A DNA stretch of 41,098 nt from Zetaproteobacteria bacterium CG_4_9_14_3_um_filter_49_83 (GTDB taxonomy: Bacteria > Pseudomonadota > Zetaproteobacteria > Mariprofundales > Mariprofundaceae): contig PFXG01000073.1 of the NCBI GenBank assembly GCA_002791545.1, positions 1 to 41,098 on the forward strand, given 5' to 3'. Of the stretch, positions 1 to 8,866 are shown one piece after another (position 1 is the first letter of the stretch; every line of letters begins with the position of its first letter). The position numbers and the translations under genes were made by a program. The notes beneath the pieces are model-generated. The model was not told the origin of the DNA. It did not search any database and saw nothing but the letters and a program-made list of their open reading frames with translations.

Positions 1-89
1 GAAAAATCTCCGCCTCGGATGCGCTTACCGCCATCTTTACTGGCGATGCAAACGCTGCAATCTCTTTGATTGCTCAGAGGGCTGAATAG
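1..89 (+). CDS. C-terminal end of an unidentified protein (partial)
   Basis: One reading frame is open from the left edge (codons starting at base 3) to a TAG stop at 87-89. It gives a 28-residue alanine-rich, amphipathic tail ending in IAQRAE. The composition looks like genuine coding sequence, with well-mixed small and hydrophobic residues and GCC/GCG/ATC codons. Too little is present to name a family. The start lies outside the window. Confidence 0.45.
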   Translation, partial: KISASDALTAIFTGDANAAISLIAQRAE

Positions 90-422
90 TTACTCTTTAT
101 TTACATTTCTTAGCCACTTGTCTCAAGGTAAGCTGAGAAGTTATGTTGAGATAGAAGGAGGGGCTGAGCGGTTCTTTCACTTTGGAACAAAACATACAGT
201 TGTTACGTTGGACTCATACACAACATGATGCGCCATTCAGTGCCAATGTGCTTTCAGGTGGAACAGCCCGATTTATTTGTCTCGCAACTCTATCGGTATG
301 ATAGATTCAACGCATAAGCCGGAAAAGCGAAGCGTCATCCGGCAAAAATCATCCACCACCAATACCCCGGAATATCACCCTGTCGGGTGTTTCTTGAGTA
401 TTTCTATCCCATCTTGAAATGA
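90..422. other. Gene-poor gap of about 330 bases
   Basis: No convincing gene is seen here. The longest ATG-started frame, 225-317, would encode only 30 residues. Just after its stop lies the REP-like palindrome at 318-343. A 5-bp stem hairpin at 376-389 (CACCC, TGTC loop, GGGTG) is followed by TTTCTT on the plus strand. It could be a weak terminator for the gene entering from the left. The rest shows no structure I can interpret. Confidence 0.5.
318..343. repeat. REP-like palindrome
   Basis: A perfect outer inverted repeat, GCCGGA (318-323) and TCCGGC (338-343), encloses a GC-rich centre containing GCGAAGCG. The outline closely resembles enterobacterial REP/PU elements, which typically begin GCCGGAT and end TCCGGC and lie between genes. 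Only one copy was noticed in this window, so membership of a dispersed family cannot be shown here. It lies between the left-edge gene and the convergent DUF945 gene, a typical REP position. Confidence 0.5.
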
Positions 423-1766
423 TCAGGGAAGGTTCTGAGAGTAGTTATCCCTCACCTCTTGATTCAGCCCCAGCCAGGGGTAGAGAATTTCTATGGGTAA
501 AGGCTTTTCGTTGACCGTGAGTGCGCTCTGTTTCAGTTTGATTTCCACACTGAGTTTGTCGCCTTTTTCGGCAATCGTTCCCTGCTCCAGAAGCGATGCG
601 ACCACGCTGTCGAAAGGTGGGTGATCGACTACTGAGCGATCCAGCTCGGCAAGCAGGTGGATGTCAGCCGCTTGCAGGATTGTCTTATCGCCAATCAGAT
701 CCTTCAGCTGTACCCCATTGGCCGGTTCAACATAGCGGGCATCACAGTCGATGGATAATGTGCCACCCATACCATCCAGCTTTATCTGCTGATTAAGCTC
801 CAGCCCTTCCTGAAATAGCAGGGTAAAGAGCTCGCCCAATTTCTCTGCATCAAGGGCTTTATCCTGCGCTGATGCCGCTTGTGCTTCCCGGGTGATTTCA
901 GCCCATGCCTTTAATGCAGCAGGATTAAGCTGATTGAGCTGAATATCGTAGGTGAAGGCGGTGAGTGGAATGGGAGCGGTGATTTTTTCAATGCTGATGT
1001 GCTCGGACATATTCAATTTGCCATTTTGCTCTTCCCCATCGGTGGAGAAAGACAGTTGCTCCAGCGATATTTTGCCCTGTTTGGTCACAGCCAGGATCAG
1101 TGGCAGGCTAAGCGAGGATTTTCCGATCAGCATGTCTTCGCTGCTCAAGTGGTAATCAAATTTTCCGGATGTATCGGTCAGAGAGATGTTGATATCGTCG
1201 TTGCTCAGTGCAGATGCAAGCAGTGTGTAGTCACCACGGAGGGTGGAGTAGTCGAGTGCGCTGGTTGCATGCGCTTCAATACTGCCGACGCTGATGTGCA
1301 TTTTTTCATCATCAAGTTGAAAAGCGGCAATGCTCAGTCTGTCGTGCGCCAGCTGCTGGAAGTCGATCAGGGTGGTGTCGGAAATCGCATCGGCAGGCAG
1401 ATGCTTGTTGAAAAAGCGTTGTGCTTTTGCTGGCAGGCCGGTGACGTTGATATTGGTATGGATATATGCCATGCCAAATTTGATTCCATCATCGGTCAGC
1501 AGCAGCGGGCCATGCTGAATCTGTGAGTTAAGCACCAGTTTGATCGCATCAAGTTCCGCATCCCCCGTGTTGAGCCTGAGTTCAGTGAGCGCAGTGGAAG
1601 TGAACCACGACTGCGCATAATCCTTTTGGGTCAGATTCATGGAGTTGGCGGTTACGGGCGCATTTTCGATGCCCCGCTGATAAGCGCTATGGGCCATGTT
1701 GCCGACCAGAGCGGGTGATATCAGGCTAATTGCCAAAACGATTGCGATGATGATTATCTTTTTCAT
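423..1766 (-). CDS. YdgA-like DUF945 family protein
   Basis: A 447-residue protein with a hydrophobic N-terminal segment (about residues 3-22, KKIIIIAIVLAISLISPALV) that should act as signal anchor or signal peptide. A long beta-rich periplasmic region follows, with motifs such as HGPLLLTDDGIKFGMAYIHT that are typical of the DUF945/YdgA family. The biochemical role of the family is not established. I chose the ATG at 1766 because GGGGAG lies about 8 bases upstream; another in-frame ATG exists at 1781. It is transcribed alone, and 135 bases separate it from the NERD gene upstream on the same strand. Confidence 0.8.
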   Translation of the reverse strand: MKKIIIIAIVLAISLISPALVGNMAHSAYQRGIENAPVTANSMNLTQKDYAQSWFTSTALTELRLNTGDAELDAIKLVLNSQIQHGPLLLTDDGIKFGMAYIHTNINVTGLPAKAQRFFNKHLPADAISDTTLIDFQQLAHDRLSIAAFQLDDEKMHISVGSIEAHATSALDYSTLRGDYTLLASALSNDDINISLTDTSGKFDYHLSSEDMLIGKSSLSLPLILAVTKQGKISLEQLSFSTDGEEQNGKLNMSEHISIEKITAPIPLTAFTYDIQLNQLNPAALKAWAEITREAQAASAQDKALDAEKLGELFTLLFQEGLELNQQIKLDGMGGTLSIDCDARYVEPANGVQLKDLIGDKTILQAADIHLLAELDRSVVDHPPFDSVVASLLEQGTIAEKGDKLSVEIKLKQSALTVNEKPLPIEILYPWLGLNQEVRDNYSQNLP

Positions 1767-1901
1767 ACTTACTCTCCCCATGTATGTGAATTACAGACTA
1801 TGTTTTGCTATCGTGCCGCTGTCCATTGCTGATCAAGTGATGTTTGCCCAACGAGTCATGCAGAGTCCGGGGCAAAGGAAAAAATGACGCAGGGTTAAGC
1901 C

Positions 1902-2711
1902 TCAACCAATGTCAGAAATAGTCCGGCATTTAGGGAATGTTGAACATCCCCAAAACTGGCTGCCGGCATGTGGCCCTTTTAAGCTGGTGCGCAGCACCAT
2001 GTCGCTGCCGCATTTCGGACATGCTTTTGTTGATGCTGTTTCCGGCGGGCGCGATTTCACTTCGGCTTTTGCCGTCACGATTTCACGCACATGGCTGGCA
2101 TGCTGGCGACTGGTACCAATCGATGGTTGCAGGCGGCCATCGGTGATGTGTTCGATGGCCTGCTGTACTTCAGATGCGGTAAGCAAAACTTTGGTTTTTG
2201 ACTTGATGTACGGGATGTAATCAGCCCCGGAGGTAACATTTTCCGGCATGTCACTTTTGAAGGTACTGTCTCCGACAAATACGATAACGGAAAAGAGCTT
2301 GCCCGATGCAATCCCGAGCGCTGTTTCCAACGCTTTGGTGTGTTTGTGATTCTGATGCAAAGGATTCTGGAATTTACTTCTGCTTCTGAAGGTTTTCTGC
2401 GTCCATATTTTCTGGTGTTTACCACCGAAAATCCATCCCTTCATATTTTTGGTTTCGACGACAAACACGCCGAAGCGGGAAACGATGATGTGATCGATCT
2501 GGGTGGTACCATCCGTCGTCGGGAAGGTGACATTTTTGATCAGGTGGTAGTCGACTTTATCCAGTTGCCGTTGAACGGCGCGGTTGACCATCGCTTCACC
2601 GATGATTCCCTTGAACCAGGGTGATTTGAGCAGGCCGAGAATCATCAGTAGTGGCAATAACCACCAGTAAGAGGCAATCAGTTGCGAAAATAGCGAGCTT
2701 AAATGAGTCAT
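1902..2711 (-). CDS. NERD-domain protein with C-terminal topoisomerase-type zinc finger
   Basis: A 269-residue protein in three parts. First is an N-terminal transmembrane segment (about 10-30, rich in W/L). Next is a NERD nuclease-related domain (about 35-155) with GTTQIDHIIVSRFGVFVVETK, containing the D...E.K core of this endonuclease-like fold. Last is a C-terminal C4 zinc ribbon of the topoisomerase type, with CPKCGSDM near 228 and later CSTFPKC. NERD proteins are proposed to act on DNA, but the substrate is unknown. A GTG at 2714 is an alternative start directly before the chosen ATG. The membrane anchor places the domain at the inner membrane, presumably facing the cytoplasm. Confidence 0.82.
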   Translation of the reverse strand: MTHLSSLFSQLIASYWWLLPLLMILGLLKSPWFKGIIGEAMVNRAVQRQLDKVDYHLIKNVTFPTTDGTTQIDHIIVSRFGVFVVETKNMKGWIFGGKHQKIWTQKTFRSRSKFQNPLHQNHKHTKALETALGIASGKLFSVIVFVGDSTFKSDMPENVTSGADYIPYIKSKTKVLLTASEVQQAIEHITDGRLQPSIGTSRQHASHVREIVTAKAEVKSRPPETASTKACPKCGSDMVLRTSLKGPHAGSQFWGCSTFPKCRTISDIG

Positions 2712-2889
2712 CACCGATTACCTGTTCAGACACAAAGCAGGCTTTGTTTTGCAGTGTAGTAGCTTGATGTTGTCCGAGTGCATAAGCTTCCCCCGTAAAG
2801 GGCCCAGTATACGAGTCTCCAGACTCTGTACATCATCAATGTGGATGAAAAAAGACAATTATTTTCGAAAAAAATGAAATTATTGCGAA

Positions 2890-5800
2890 TTATTCATGAA
2901 TCGCGGGAATATCTCCTACCGGAGCATCTTTAAAGCCGAACCACTCTTTGCCGTATCGCAGGCCCACACGCGGAGACATGCGCACGGTTTGCTTTGAAAA
3001 TACTGATAGGCTGCGGGTGAGCATGTATTCAAGCGTTAAAGCCGTACTTGCTTCCCGGGAGACGGTTTGTTCAACGGATACGGTCAAATCGCGGGAGAGT
3101 TTTTTTCCGGCCCTGATCTGACCGCCGCTGGCATCGCCGCCAATTTCCAGTATGTCCAGCCCCGTAACTTTCCGGATGCTGCCCTGCACCTCCTGCATCA
3201 GTGTGCCCGGCCCGAGAATAAATTCTGCCGCCGTCATCACATCGCTGGCATTATCCGTACCCAGCGAAGCCAGCGGGCGACCGGTTGCAATGTATGAGAA
3301 AATTTCGCCACTGGACATGGCAGGCTCAGAAAACAGGCGCGATACCAGCTGGTCCTGCGGCCCCTCGACAAGGATTCCGGCCAGAATATCGCCAACCTTG
3401 CGGGCAGCCCGGATATGGATGCTCGGCCGCTTGGGGTCGCCGCTAAATGTCACCGTACTATCGGGCAGAATATCAAGCTTGACGCTGCGAAATTCAATTT
3501 TGCCACTCGCAATCTGCATTATTCCGGTCAACTCCGGCTGGCTGAAACTGCCACCCAGACGCAATTCCCCCCTGGGTTTCAGGCTCATGCCGCGTCCGTA
3601 AATCTCCGAATCCCCGCTCAGTCGTAACATTACGTCCATTTTCGAAAGTGGTGCTTTGCGTTTCCGGGATTGCACCATCGGATCAGTCGGCCACTGCAAA
3701 TCGCTGGTTGCCGCAGGCAGACTCTCGGGGATTTCCATGCGCATGCGAACGACATCAAGAATACCTTTCAGCGAACTTATTTTTCCGGTTTCGGAGGCCT
3801 GGATGCTGCCACTGACAACAAGTTGATAATCAGGCAATTGCATCAGCGGAAAGCGCTCGAAATGGATGTCGGGAACAATACGATTATGCATATCGACATC
3901 GCCCTGCATGCGCAATTCACCGTCGCCGCCCTGCAAGCGTAAATCGATAAGCGGTTTTCCCTTCGACAGGCGCGACTGCATTGAACCTTTAAGCGCGAGC
4001 CCGAATTCCGGAATACCCAGTGCATCAAGGCGGATCACGCCATGGCCGGTGAGCGAATCGGCAGTTAATGGCATGTTCCAGTTCAGCGCAAGCTCAGCAC
4101 TGCCTGCGAGTGGACTGATGCGAGGCAGCAGGGGTTGAACATCGGATAACTGTGAAAAGCGGAGGGCAAGCGAGCCGGAACCAGGCTGCGGCTCAGGCCA
4201 TGATAGTTGCCAGGGATACAGGCTGAACAATACGGCCATACGCCCGTGACTCTCCAGCAAGCCTTCGGCGGGCATTTGCGAATGCATTTTCCAGTGAGCA
4301 AAACCATCATGGAGGGTTATCTCCAGCTGGCTGTCGCTAAGGATTAAAGCATCGGCTGCCTCGGCAATCGGATGCCTGATCTGCAAAGCCGATGCAGTCA
4401 GGCTGAGTATGGCCGTTGGCGCTTGTGCTGAGCCGGAAATAGAGAGCGAGACATTGACCTTTCCACTGGTGGGGTAAGGCATATCGCGAAACCACGCTTG
4501 TTGCGGCGAGAGCTGAACACCGTCAATGTCGATGCCGCCATCAACCAGATCGGGGCTAAATGAAAATTTTATTTTGCCGACGCCGCCCATCAGCCGGAGC
4601 GGACTCTCAGCTAAACGGATTGTGTCAGCATCGATGCTGATATCCAATTTCGCAGCTTGTAGAAAACGGGCTTTGTCGATATTCAGCTGCACATCATGCA
4701 GGGTAATCGCAGCCTTGCCGGTTCCTTGCAACTGGATATTGGCCGTTGCCTGCGCTTGCAGCTTTCCTTCAGACGTCAGACTCGCAGTAAGTCTGTCGGC
4801 CTTTTGCCCGATGCTGAGTTTAAGCGTATCAAAGGCTTTGTTCCCATCTATCAACAGAGTGGTAGCGGCCAGCTTGTAGCTACCATCGCCGGATGCGTGA
4901 TGCGCTGAAATCAACAACGAATCGATGGCCATGCCATCGATTCTGATATGCTCTGCTTTTGCCGTAAGCCTGATGACAGGGGCGGTGTATGTTCCTTGTA
5001 CATTGATATTGCCCTGCACTTGGCCAGATGCCTCTTTTGCACCGCTTAGCCTGAGTGCCGGTGAAATGTTGTTGCCATGTATCGAGCCGGTCATGTTGAA
5101 TTGTTCAGTATCGCCTTGACCACTGGCAACAAGTTGCAGCCCCAGTGCCTGCACATCGACCTGACGGATATTCCAGTGCTTGGCTGTACCTTCGCTATCC
5201 AGTTGCATGGCCGCCGTGACACCTGCCAGCTCGCCCTTATCGATAGCGCTTTGCAATTGCCAGGTTTGTGTTTCTGAATTCCAGGCCGCAGTGACTTTGC
5301 CGCTGAGCTGGCCGGGGGCATGTTTCACAGGTGAATCCCACTGCTTTAACAACAGATCAGCGTGCAGCTGAGTATCGTCAAAACGCATGGAAAGCTTGAG
5401 GCTGCCGCCCTTTTCTATGAGCGTCGCACTGAGCCCGCTGTCATCGCGGAGAAGATCGATATCGACAGGTATCTGCCGACTCAGCAGCGATGGGCTGTCC
5501 AGCGCAAGCTGAAGATGCAAGGCGGTTTTCAGGCTGTCGGTCAATAAATGCAACTGCCAGCCCCCGTTAAATGTGCCTTCAATGATATGAGCGTCAGTCT
5601 GCCCGCGCAGCTGCCCTTGCGCCGTGATCTCTGTTGGATGTTTCTGCCAATTGCCGATCAGATGAAGCTCTTCACCTTCCAGCAGCGCATCAAGCTGCAT
5701 GCTGCCTGCGCTCAGATAGGCACCGTCACCGCTGAAGTCGAGCTGTTTGAAGCTCGCATGTGCAAGGCTGCCCGTGATATCCCAGCGGGCAGGGGCACCG

Positions 5801-6336
5801 GCGAGTTTCAACTTCAAGACCCCGTCCGGCAGTTGTGCTGACAGCTCGCCAGCCAGGCGGTTGGAAAATTCGCCTGCCAGAAGGCGGATATCGCTGATGT
5901 TTACCGGCGTTGCCTGATCCTGTTCAAATACCAATGTGTCAATCCGCAGCGCATCAATTCGGAGCCCAAACGGTAGCACCATATCAACGCTTTGCGGCGG
6001 CGGGTTAGCCGCTGAAATCGATGCGATTTGCACCATCTTAGCATGAAGTGCGGTGATCGCCAATTCGCCGTAGAACAAGCGGATGGGTGACCATTCCAGC
6101 GACAGTTGTTTGATGTTGACTGTTATGTCCTGCTGTTTGAAGACAGCGCTTTCAATTGATAGCTGCGATAACGGATGGCCGCGCAGGCCGAGAATTGTCA
6201 GCTCGCCATTGCTGCGTATCGCCACTTCGCTGGCCAGCCATTGGCGAGCGCTGTCGCTGTCCAGCCAGAACCAGAACCCGACAACACTGAGAGTGGTAAT
6301 AACAATCCCGCCAGCGATAAAGCGCAGCCATCTCAA
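2890..6336 (-). CDS. tamB: Translocation and assembly module subunit TamB
   Basis: An 1148-residue inner-membrane-anchored protein. It has an N-terminal transmembrane helix (about 5-24), then a very long beta-rich repetitive body. It ends in the conserved TamB/DUF490 domain (about 790-1148), including FSGDPKRPSIHIRA, SSGEIFSYIATGRPL and the final barrel-contacting strand GLRYGKEWFGF. TamB spans the periplasm and works with TamA in inserting outer-membrane proteins; the family is also linked to phospholipid transport. The start codon is TTG at 6336. Its TTGA overlaps the TGA stop of tamA, so translation is probably coupled. No in-frame ATG lies near the anchor, which supports the TTG. Confidence 0.93.
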   Translation of the reverse strand: MRWLRFIAGGIVITTLSVVGFWFWLDSDSARQWLASEVAIRSNGELTILGLRGHPLSQLSIESAVFKQQDITVNIKQLSLEWSPIRLFYGELAITALHAKMVQIASISAANPPPQSVDMVLPFGLRIDALRIDTLVFEQDQATPVNISDIRLLAGEFSNRLAGELSAQLPDGVLKLKLAGAPARWDITGSLAHASFKQLDFSGDGAYLSAGSMQLDALLEGEELHLIGNWQKHPTEITAQGQLRGQTDAHIIEGTFNGGWQLHLLTDSLKTALHLQLALDSPSLLSRQIPVDIDLLRDDSGLSATLIEKGGSLKLSMRFDDTQLHADLLLKQWDSPVKHAPGQLSGKVTAAWNSETQTWQLQSAIDKGELAGVTAAMQLDSEGTAKHWNIRQVDVQALGLQLVASGQGDTEQFNMTGSIHGNNISPALRLSGAKEASGQVQGNINVQGTYTAPVIRLTAKAEHIRIDGMAIDSLLISAHHASGDGSYKLAATTLLIDGNKAFDTLKLSIGQKADRLTASLTSEGKLQAQATANIQLQGTGKAAITLHDVQLNIDKARFLQAAKLDISIDADTIRLAESPLRLMGGVGKIKFSFSPDLVDGGIDIDGVQLSPQQAWFRDMPYPTSGKVNVSLSISGSAQAPTAILSLTASALQIRHPIAEAADALILSDSQLEITLHDGFAHWKMHSQMPAEGLLESHGRMAVLFSLYPWQLSWPEPQPGSGSLALRFSQLSDVQPLLPRISPLAGSAELALNWNMPLTADSLTGHGVIRLDALGIPEFGLALKGSMQSRLSKGKPLIDLRLQGGDGELRMQGDVDMHNRIVPDIHFERFPLMQLPDYQLVVSGSIQASETGKISSLKGILDVVRMRMEIPESLPAATSDLQWPTDPMVQSRKRKAPLSKMDVMLRLSGDSEIYGRGMSLKPRGELRLGGSFSQPELTGIMQIASGKIEFRSVKLDILPDSTVTFSGDPKRPSIHIRAARKVGDILAGILVEGPQDQLVSRLFSEPAMSSGEIFSYIATGRPLASLGTDNASDVMTAAEFILGPGTLMQEVQGSIRKVTGLDILEIGGDASGGQIRAGKKLSRDLTVSVEQTVSREASTALTLEYMLTRSLSVFSKQTVRMSPRVGLRYGKEWFGFKDAPVGDIPAIHE

Positions 6337-8033
6337 AACAATTCACCGAGCATGATGTAGAGCTGATAGCGCGAATCCTGCGGCCTGCGATTCAAGGGCA
6401 GGGCGATATCAAGACGCAGCGGGCCGGCCGGGGTTCGCATGATGCCGCCTATTCCTGCCGAGTTGACCGTGGGTGCGGCAAGTCCAACCGTCTGCCAGAC
6501 TTTTGCCGTATCAAAGAACAAAACAGGAGAAAATGTTTCAGCGTGTGGCATCAGCAGCAGATCAAGTCCGGCAAAGGTACGCATCAGCCCGCCTGTCGCC
6601 AGCCCTGTGTTATCCACCGGGCCCAAAGAATCCAGCGCATAACCGCGTGCCGTTGTGGCGCCGCCAGCGAACTGCCGGTACGTTTTTGGTACGCTGCCCT
6701 GAAGGTTCACGGTTCGTCCAACGCCGGCACGCGGTGCCAGAAGCAACCAGTCGGCAGGCTGGTAAAAGTATCGCCCACGCATATCCATCACAAGCCATAA
6801 ACCGGAGGCGTTGATGCGCTGTGGTATGCCGACACCCGTATCCATGCGCCAGCCTGAGACGGGGATAAGGCCGCCGTTTTCGTGCGCGAAATGAAGGTCG
6901 ACGCGAGGCCCCAGTGTCAGCACACTCAGCCCCGCTTCGCGCACTTGCTCGGCATACAGCGAGGTTCTCAGGTAATCGCTATTGCCGAAATCCACCTGCC
7001 AGAAAGGCCCACCACTGATGGCTTCATAGCTTCGCCCATCGTTGTCCACCCGGTTGTAATCAAGATTCAGGCCGGTTTTCTGGTTCGCCGCAGGCCAGGT
7101 CGGGCGCAGCAGGGTGGTGCCGACGCCTGAGGATGTGCGCGTGGCTGCACCGCGCAATGTGTATTCGAATTGACCATCCTGTAAGCTCCGATCCACCCAC
7201 AAAATACCCAGCCCTAAGCCGCTATCGCTTGAGTAGCCAACATCGCCGGTCAGTTTCTTCCAGCCGGATTCAGTGACGATGATGCGCACCGGCACCTGAT
7301 CGTCATCGATCTGCGACAGTTGCGGTACAATCATGACGGACTGGTAACGCGGATCGTCCAGAACATATTGCGTTGCGGCCTGTAAACGATCCTGCGTCGG
7401 CACCTGTGTGGCGCGCAAGCGACTGATTTTGATGGCCAGATCAGGGGTATACTGATGTGCGCCTTCAATTTTTATGTCAGAAATATGAAACAGCGGCTCC
7501 GGATTGATTTGCCAGACAATATCCACCTGCCGGGTTTGCGGCAGTGGAATCGCAATGGCCTTGCTGTAATCTGCTTGTAAATATCCGGCATCACGCCATG
7601 ACCAGCGCAAGGCGTTTTTGCGCGCTTCATAGCTTTCACTATGAAATGCTTCACCGCTGTGCGGCAATAAAATTTTGCTCTCTGGTGGTGGCGGGGAGAT
7701 TTCGACATGCCTGATTCGCCATAACACGCCAGCCTGTACCTGCCAGCGGGCTTTGCCGTTTTCGACAAAAGCCTGAACTACGGCGTCAAGGTAACCCTCG
7801 GCGCGCAGCCAGTTACGGATGAGTTGCGCATCCTGACTGGCCATATAGCGCAGCATGGCCATGCCGGATGCGTCGTTGAGGTGGGCCGTGTCGAATTTGG
7901 CACGCAGCACTTCAGGCATAGCAATCGGCAAGCCTGAAATATTGTTCTCAGCAGCTTGCACATAAGCTGAGAGCAGCAATGTGGCGGCAAATCCGATAAT
8001 TTGAAGCGCACGATTTTGCTTAACAAGCTTCAT
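6333..8033 (-). CDS. tamA: Translocation and assembly module subunit TamA (Omp85 family)
   Basis: A 566-residue outer-membrane protein. A signal peptide (about 1-26, ending YVQAAE) is followed by POTRA domains (about 30-250, including AIPLPQTRQVDIVWQINPEP and FHISDIKIEG). The last part is an Omp85-type beta-barrel (about 255-566) with GPFWQVDFGNSDYL, a GGATTARGYALDSLGP loop resembling the family RGY motif, and the C-terminal strand YQLYIMLGELF. I chose the ATG at 8033 because AGGAG lies 6 bases upstream; a TTG at 8048 would overlap that site. It forms a two-gene operon with tamB. Confidence 0.93.
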   Translation of the reverse strand: MKLVKQNRALQIIGFAATLLLSAYVQAAENNISGLPIAMPEVLRAKFDTAHLNDASGMAMLRYMASQDAQLIRNWLRAEGYLDAVVQAFVENGKARWQVQAGVLWRIRHVEISPPPPESKILLPHSGEAFHSESYEARKNALRWSWRDAGYLQADYSKAIAIPLPQTRQVDIVWQINPEPLFHISDIKIEGAHQYTPDLAIKISRLRATQVPTQDRLQAATQYVLDDPRYQSVMIVPQLSQIDDDQVPVRIIVTESGWKKLTGDVGYSSDSGLGLGILWVDRSLQDGQFEYTLRGAATRTSSGVGTTLLRPTWPAANQKTGLNLDYNRVDNDGRSYEAISGGPFWQVDFGNSDYLRTSLYAEQVREAGLSVLTLGPRVDLHFAHENGGLIPVSGWRMDTGVGIPQRINASGLWLVMDMRGRYFYQPADWLLLAPRAGVGRTVNLQGSVPKTYRQFAGGATTARGYALDSLGPVDNTGLATGGLMRTFAGLDLLLMPHAETFSPVLFFDTAKVWQTVGLAAPTVNSAGIGGIMRTPAGPLRLDIALPLNRRPQDSRYQLYIMLGELF

Positions 8034-8099
8034 CTTAAGCTCCTGCAACCCATGGTATGAAGCTGAAGCGCAAGCAGCCGGGTCAGTATCCGCGCCGGG

Positions 8100-8663
8100 T
8101 TACTCAGCCGCTTTTAAATTTTCCGGGTCAGACAGGCAGGCGGAGGCCGCAATGGCTATGGCTTTGCCAATCATATTGCCGTTATCCGAGGCTGAGGGAT
8201 TCAGGGCGAACTGATCTTCCGCTGACGCTTTGTATGTTTTTGTGACATCGGAATCATTGCGTTTGGATTCGATGACAACGGTGACGTTCACCGTACTCTT
8301 CAGCATAGCTCTGGAGGCAATGTAGTCGATGCTCAGAATACGGATCAGCAGTCCGGATGTGCTTTCCGGGCTGTACGGGACAAGCGTATAGCCAGCCTTT
8401 TTCAAAGATGCAGCCAGATAAGCGTACAATGACGTTGCAATATCAGTGGCCGGAACAAGCGATTCACCGCTGATTGCTTTGCCTAATATTTTATCTTGGC
8501 GGACATCTTCCACCCAAAGAGCCACATCACCGGAAGCTTGCTCCAGCGTCACACTACTTTTGAGAAAGTTGATATCCACGGTGATATCTTTCCCGATGTC
8601 CTGAGCCTGTGCCAGAAAGGAACCCGCAAACAGCAATCCGATCATAAAACTTGTTTTAAACAT
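8100..8663 (-). CDS. YajG-like periplasmic protein
   Basis: A 187-residue secreted protein. The signal peptide is about 1-20 (MFKTSFMIGLLFAGSFLAQA). The mature domain has an alternating pattern (DVALWVEDVRQDK, LYAYLAASLKKAGYTLVPYS, IRILSIDYIA) resembling the YajG lipoprotein family. Unlike true YajG lipoproteins there is no cysteine at the cleavage site, so it is probably soluble and periplasmic. The start at 8663 has AAGGAAG 7 bases upstream. A TATAAT hexamer on the minus strand (8725-8730) could be the -10 of its promoter, although no good -35 is seen. The function of the family is unknown. Confidence 0.65.
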   Translation of the reverse strand: MFKTSFMIGLLFAGSFLAQAQDIGKDITVDINFLKSSVTLEQASGDVALWVEDVRQDKILGKAISGESLVPATDIATSLYAYLAASLKKAGYTLVPYSPESTSGLLIRILSIDYIASRAMLKSTVNVTVVIESKRNDSDVTKTYKASAEDQFALNPSASDNGNMIGKAIAIAASACLSDPENLKAAE

Positions 8664-8866
8664 GTTATTACTTCCTTGAGGGCATGACATGCCTCCTTGC
8701 CATTCTGTCAGCATTACGCGGATTATTATAGTGCTGAGTTCCATTTCTGAGTGGGCTGGAGAAATGGCGGATAAGACTGGATGTGGAAAATTATGATAAC
8801 AAAAACTAGGCTGCACCGTCAAAGCGTTGATTCAGAGTTTCTTACATTTCAAAAAAGGAAGTTACC

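Noticed and set aside
225-317. 30-codon frame in the left intergenic gap
   Set aside because: Too short, no ribosome site, no recognisable product; it may be chance.
999-1526. 175-codon plus-strand frame inside the DUF945 gene
   Set aside because: Complementary to a well-supported minus-strand gene with signal sequence and ribosome site; no recognisable protein features.
2814-2828. Inverted repeat GAGTCT/AGACTC between tamB and the NERD gene
   Set aside because: Loop of only about two bases and no T run on either strand, so neither a terminator nor a clear operator.
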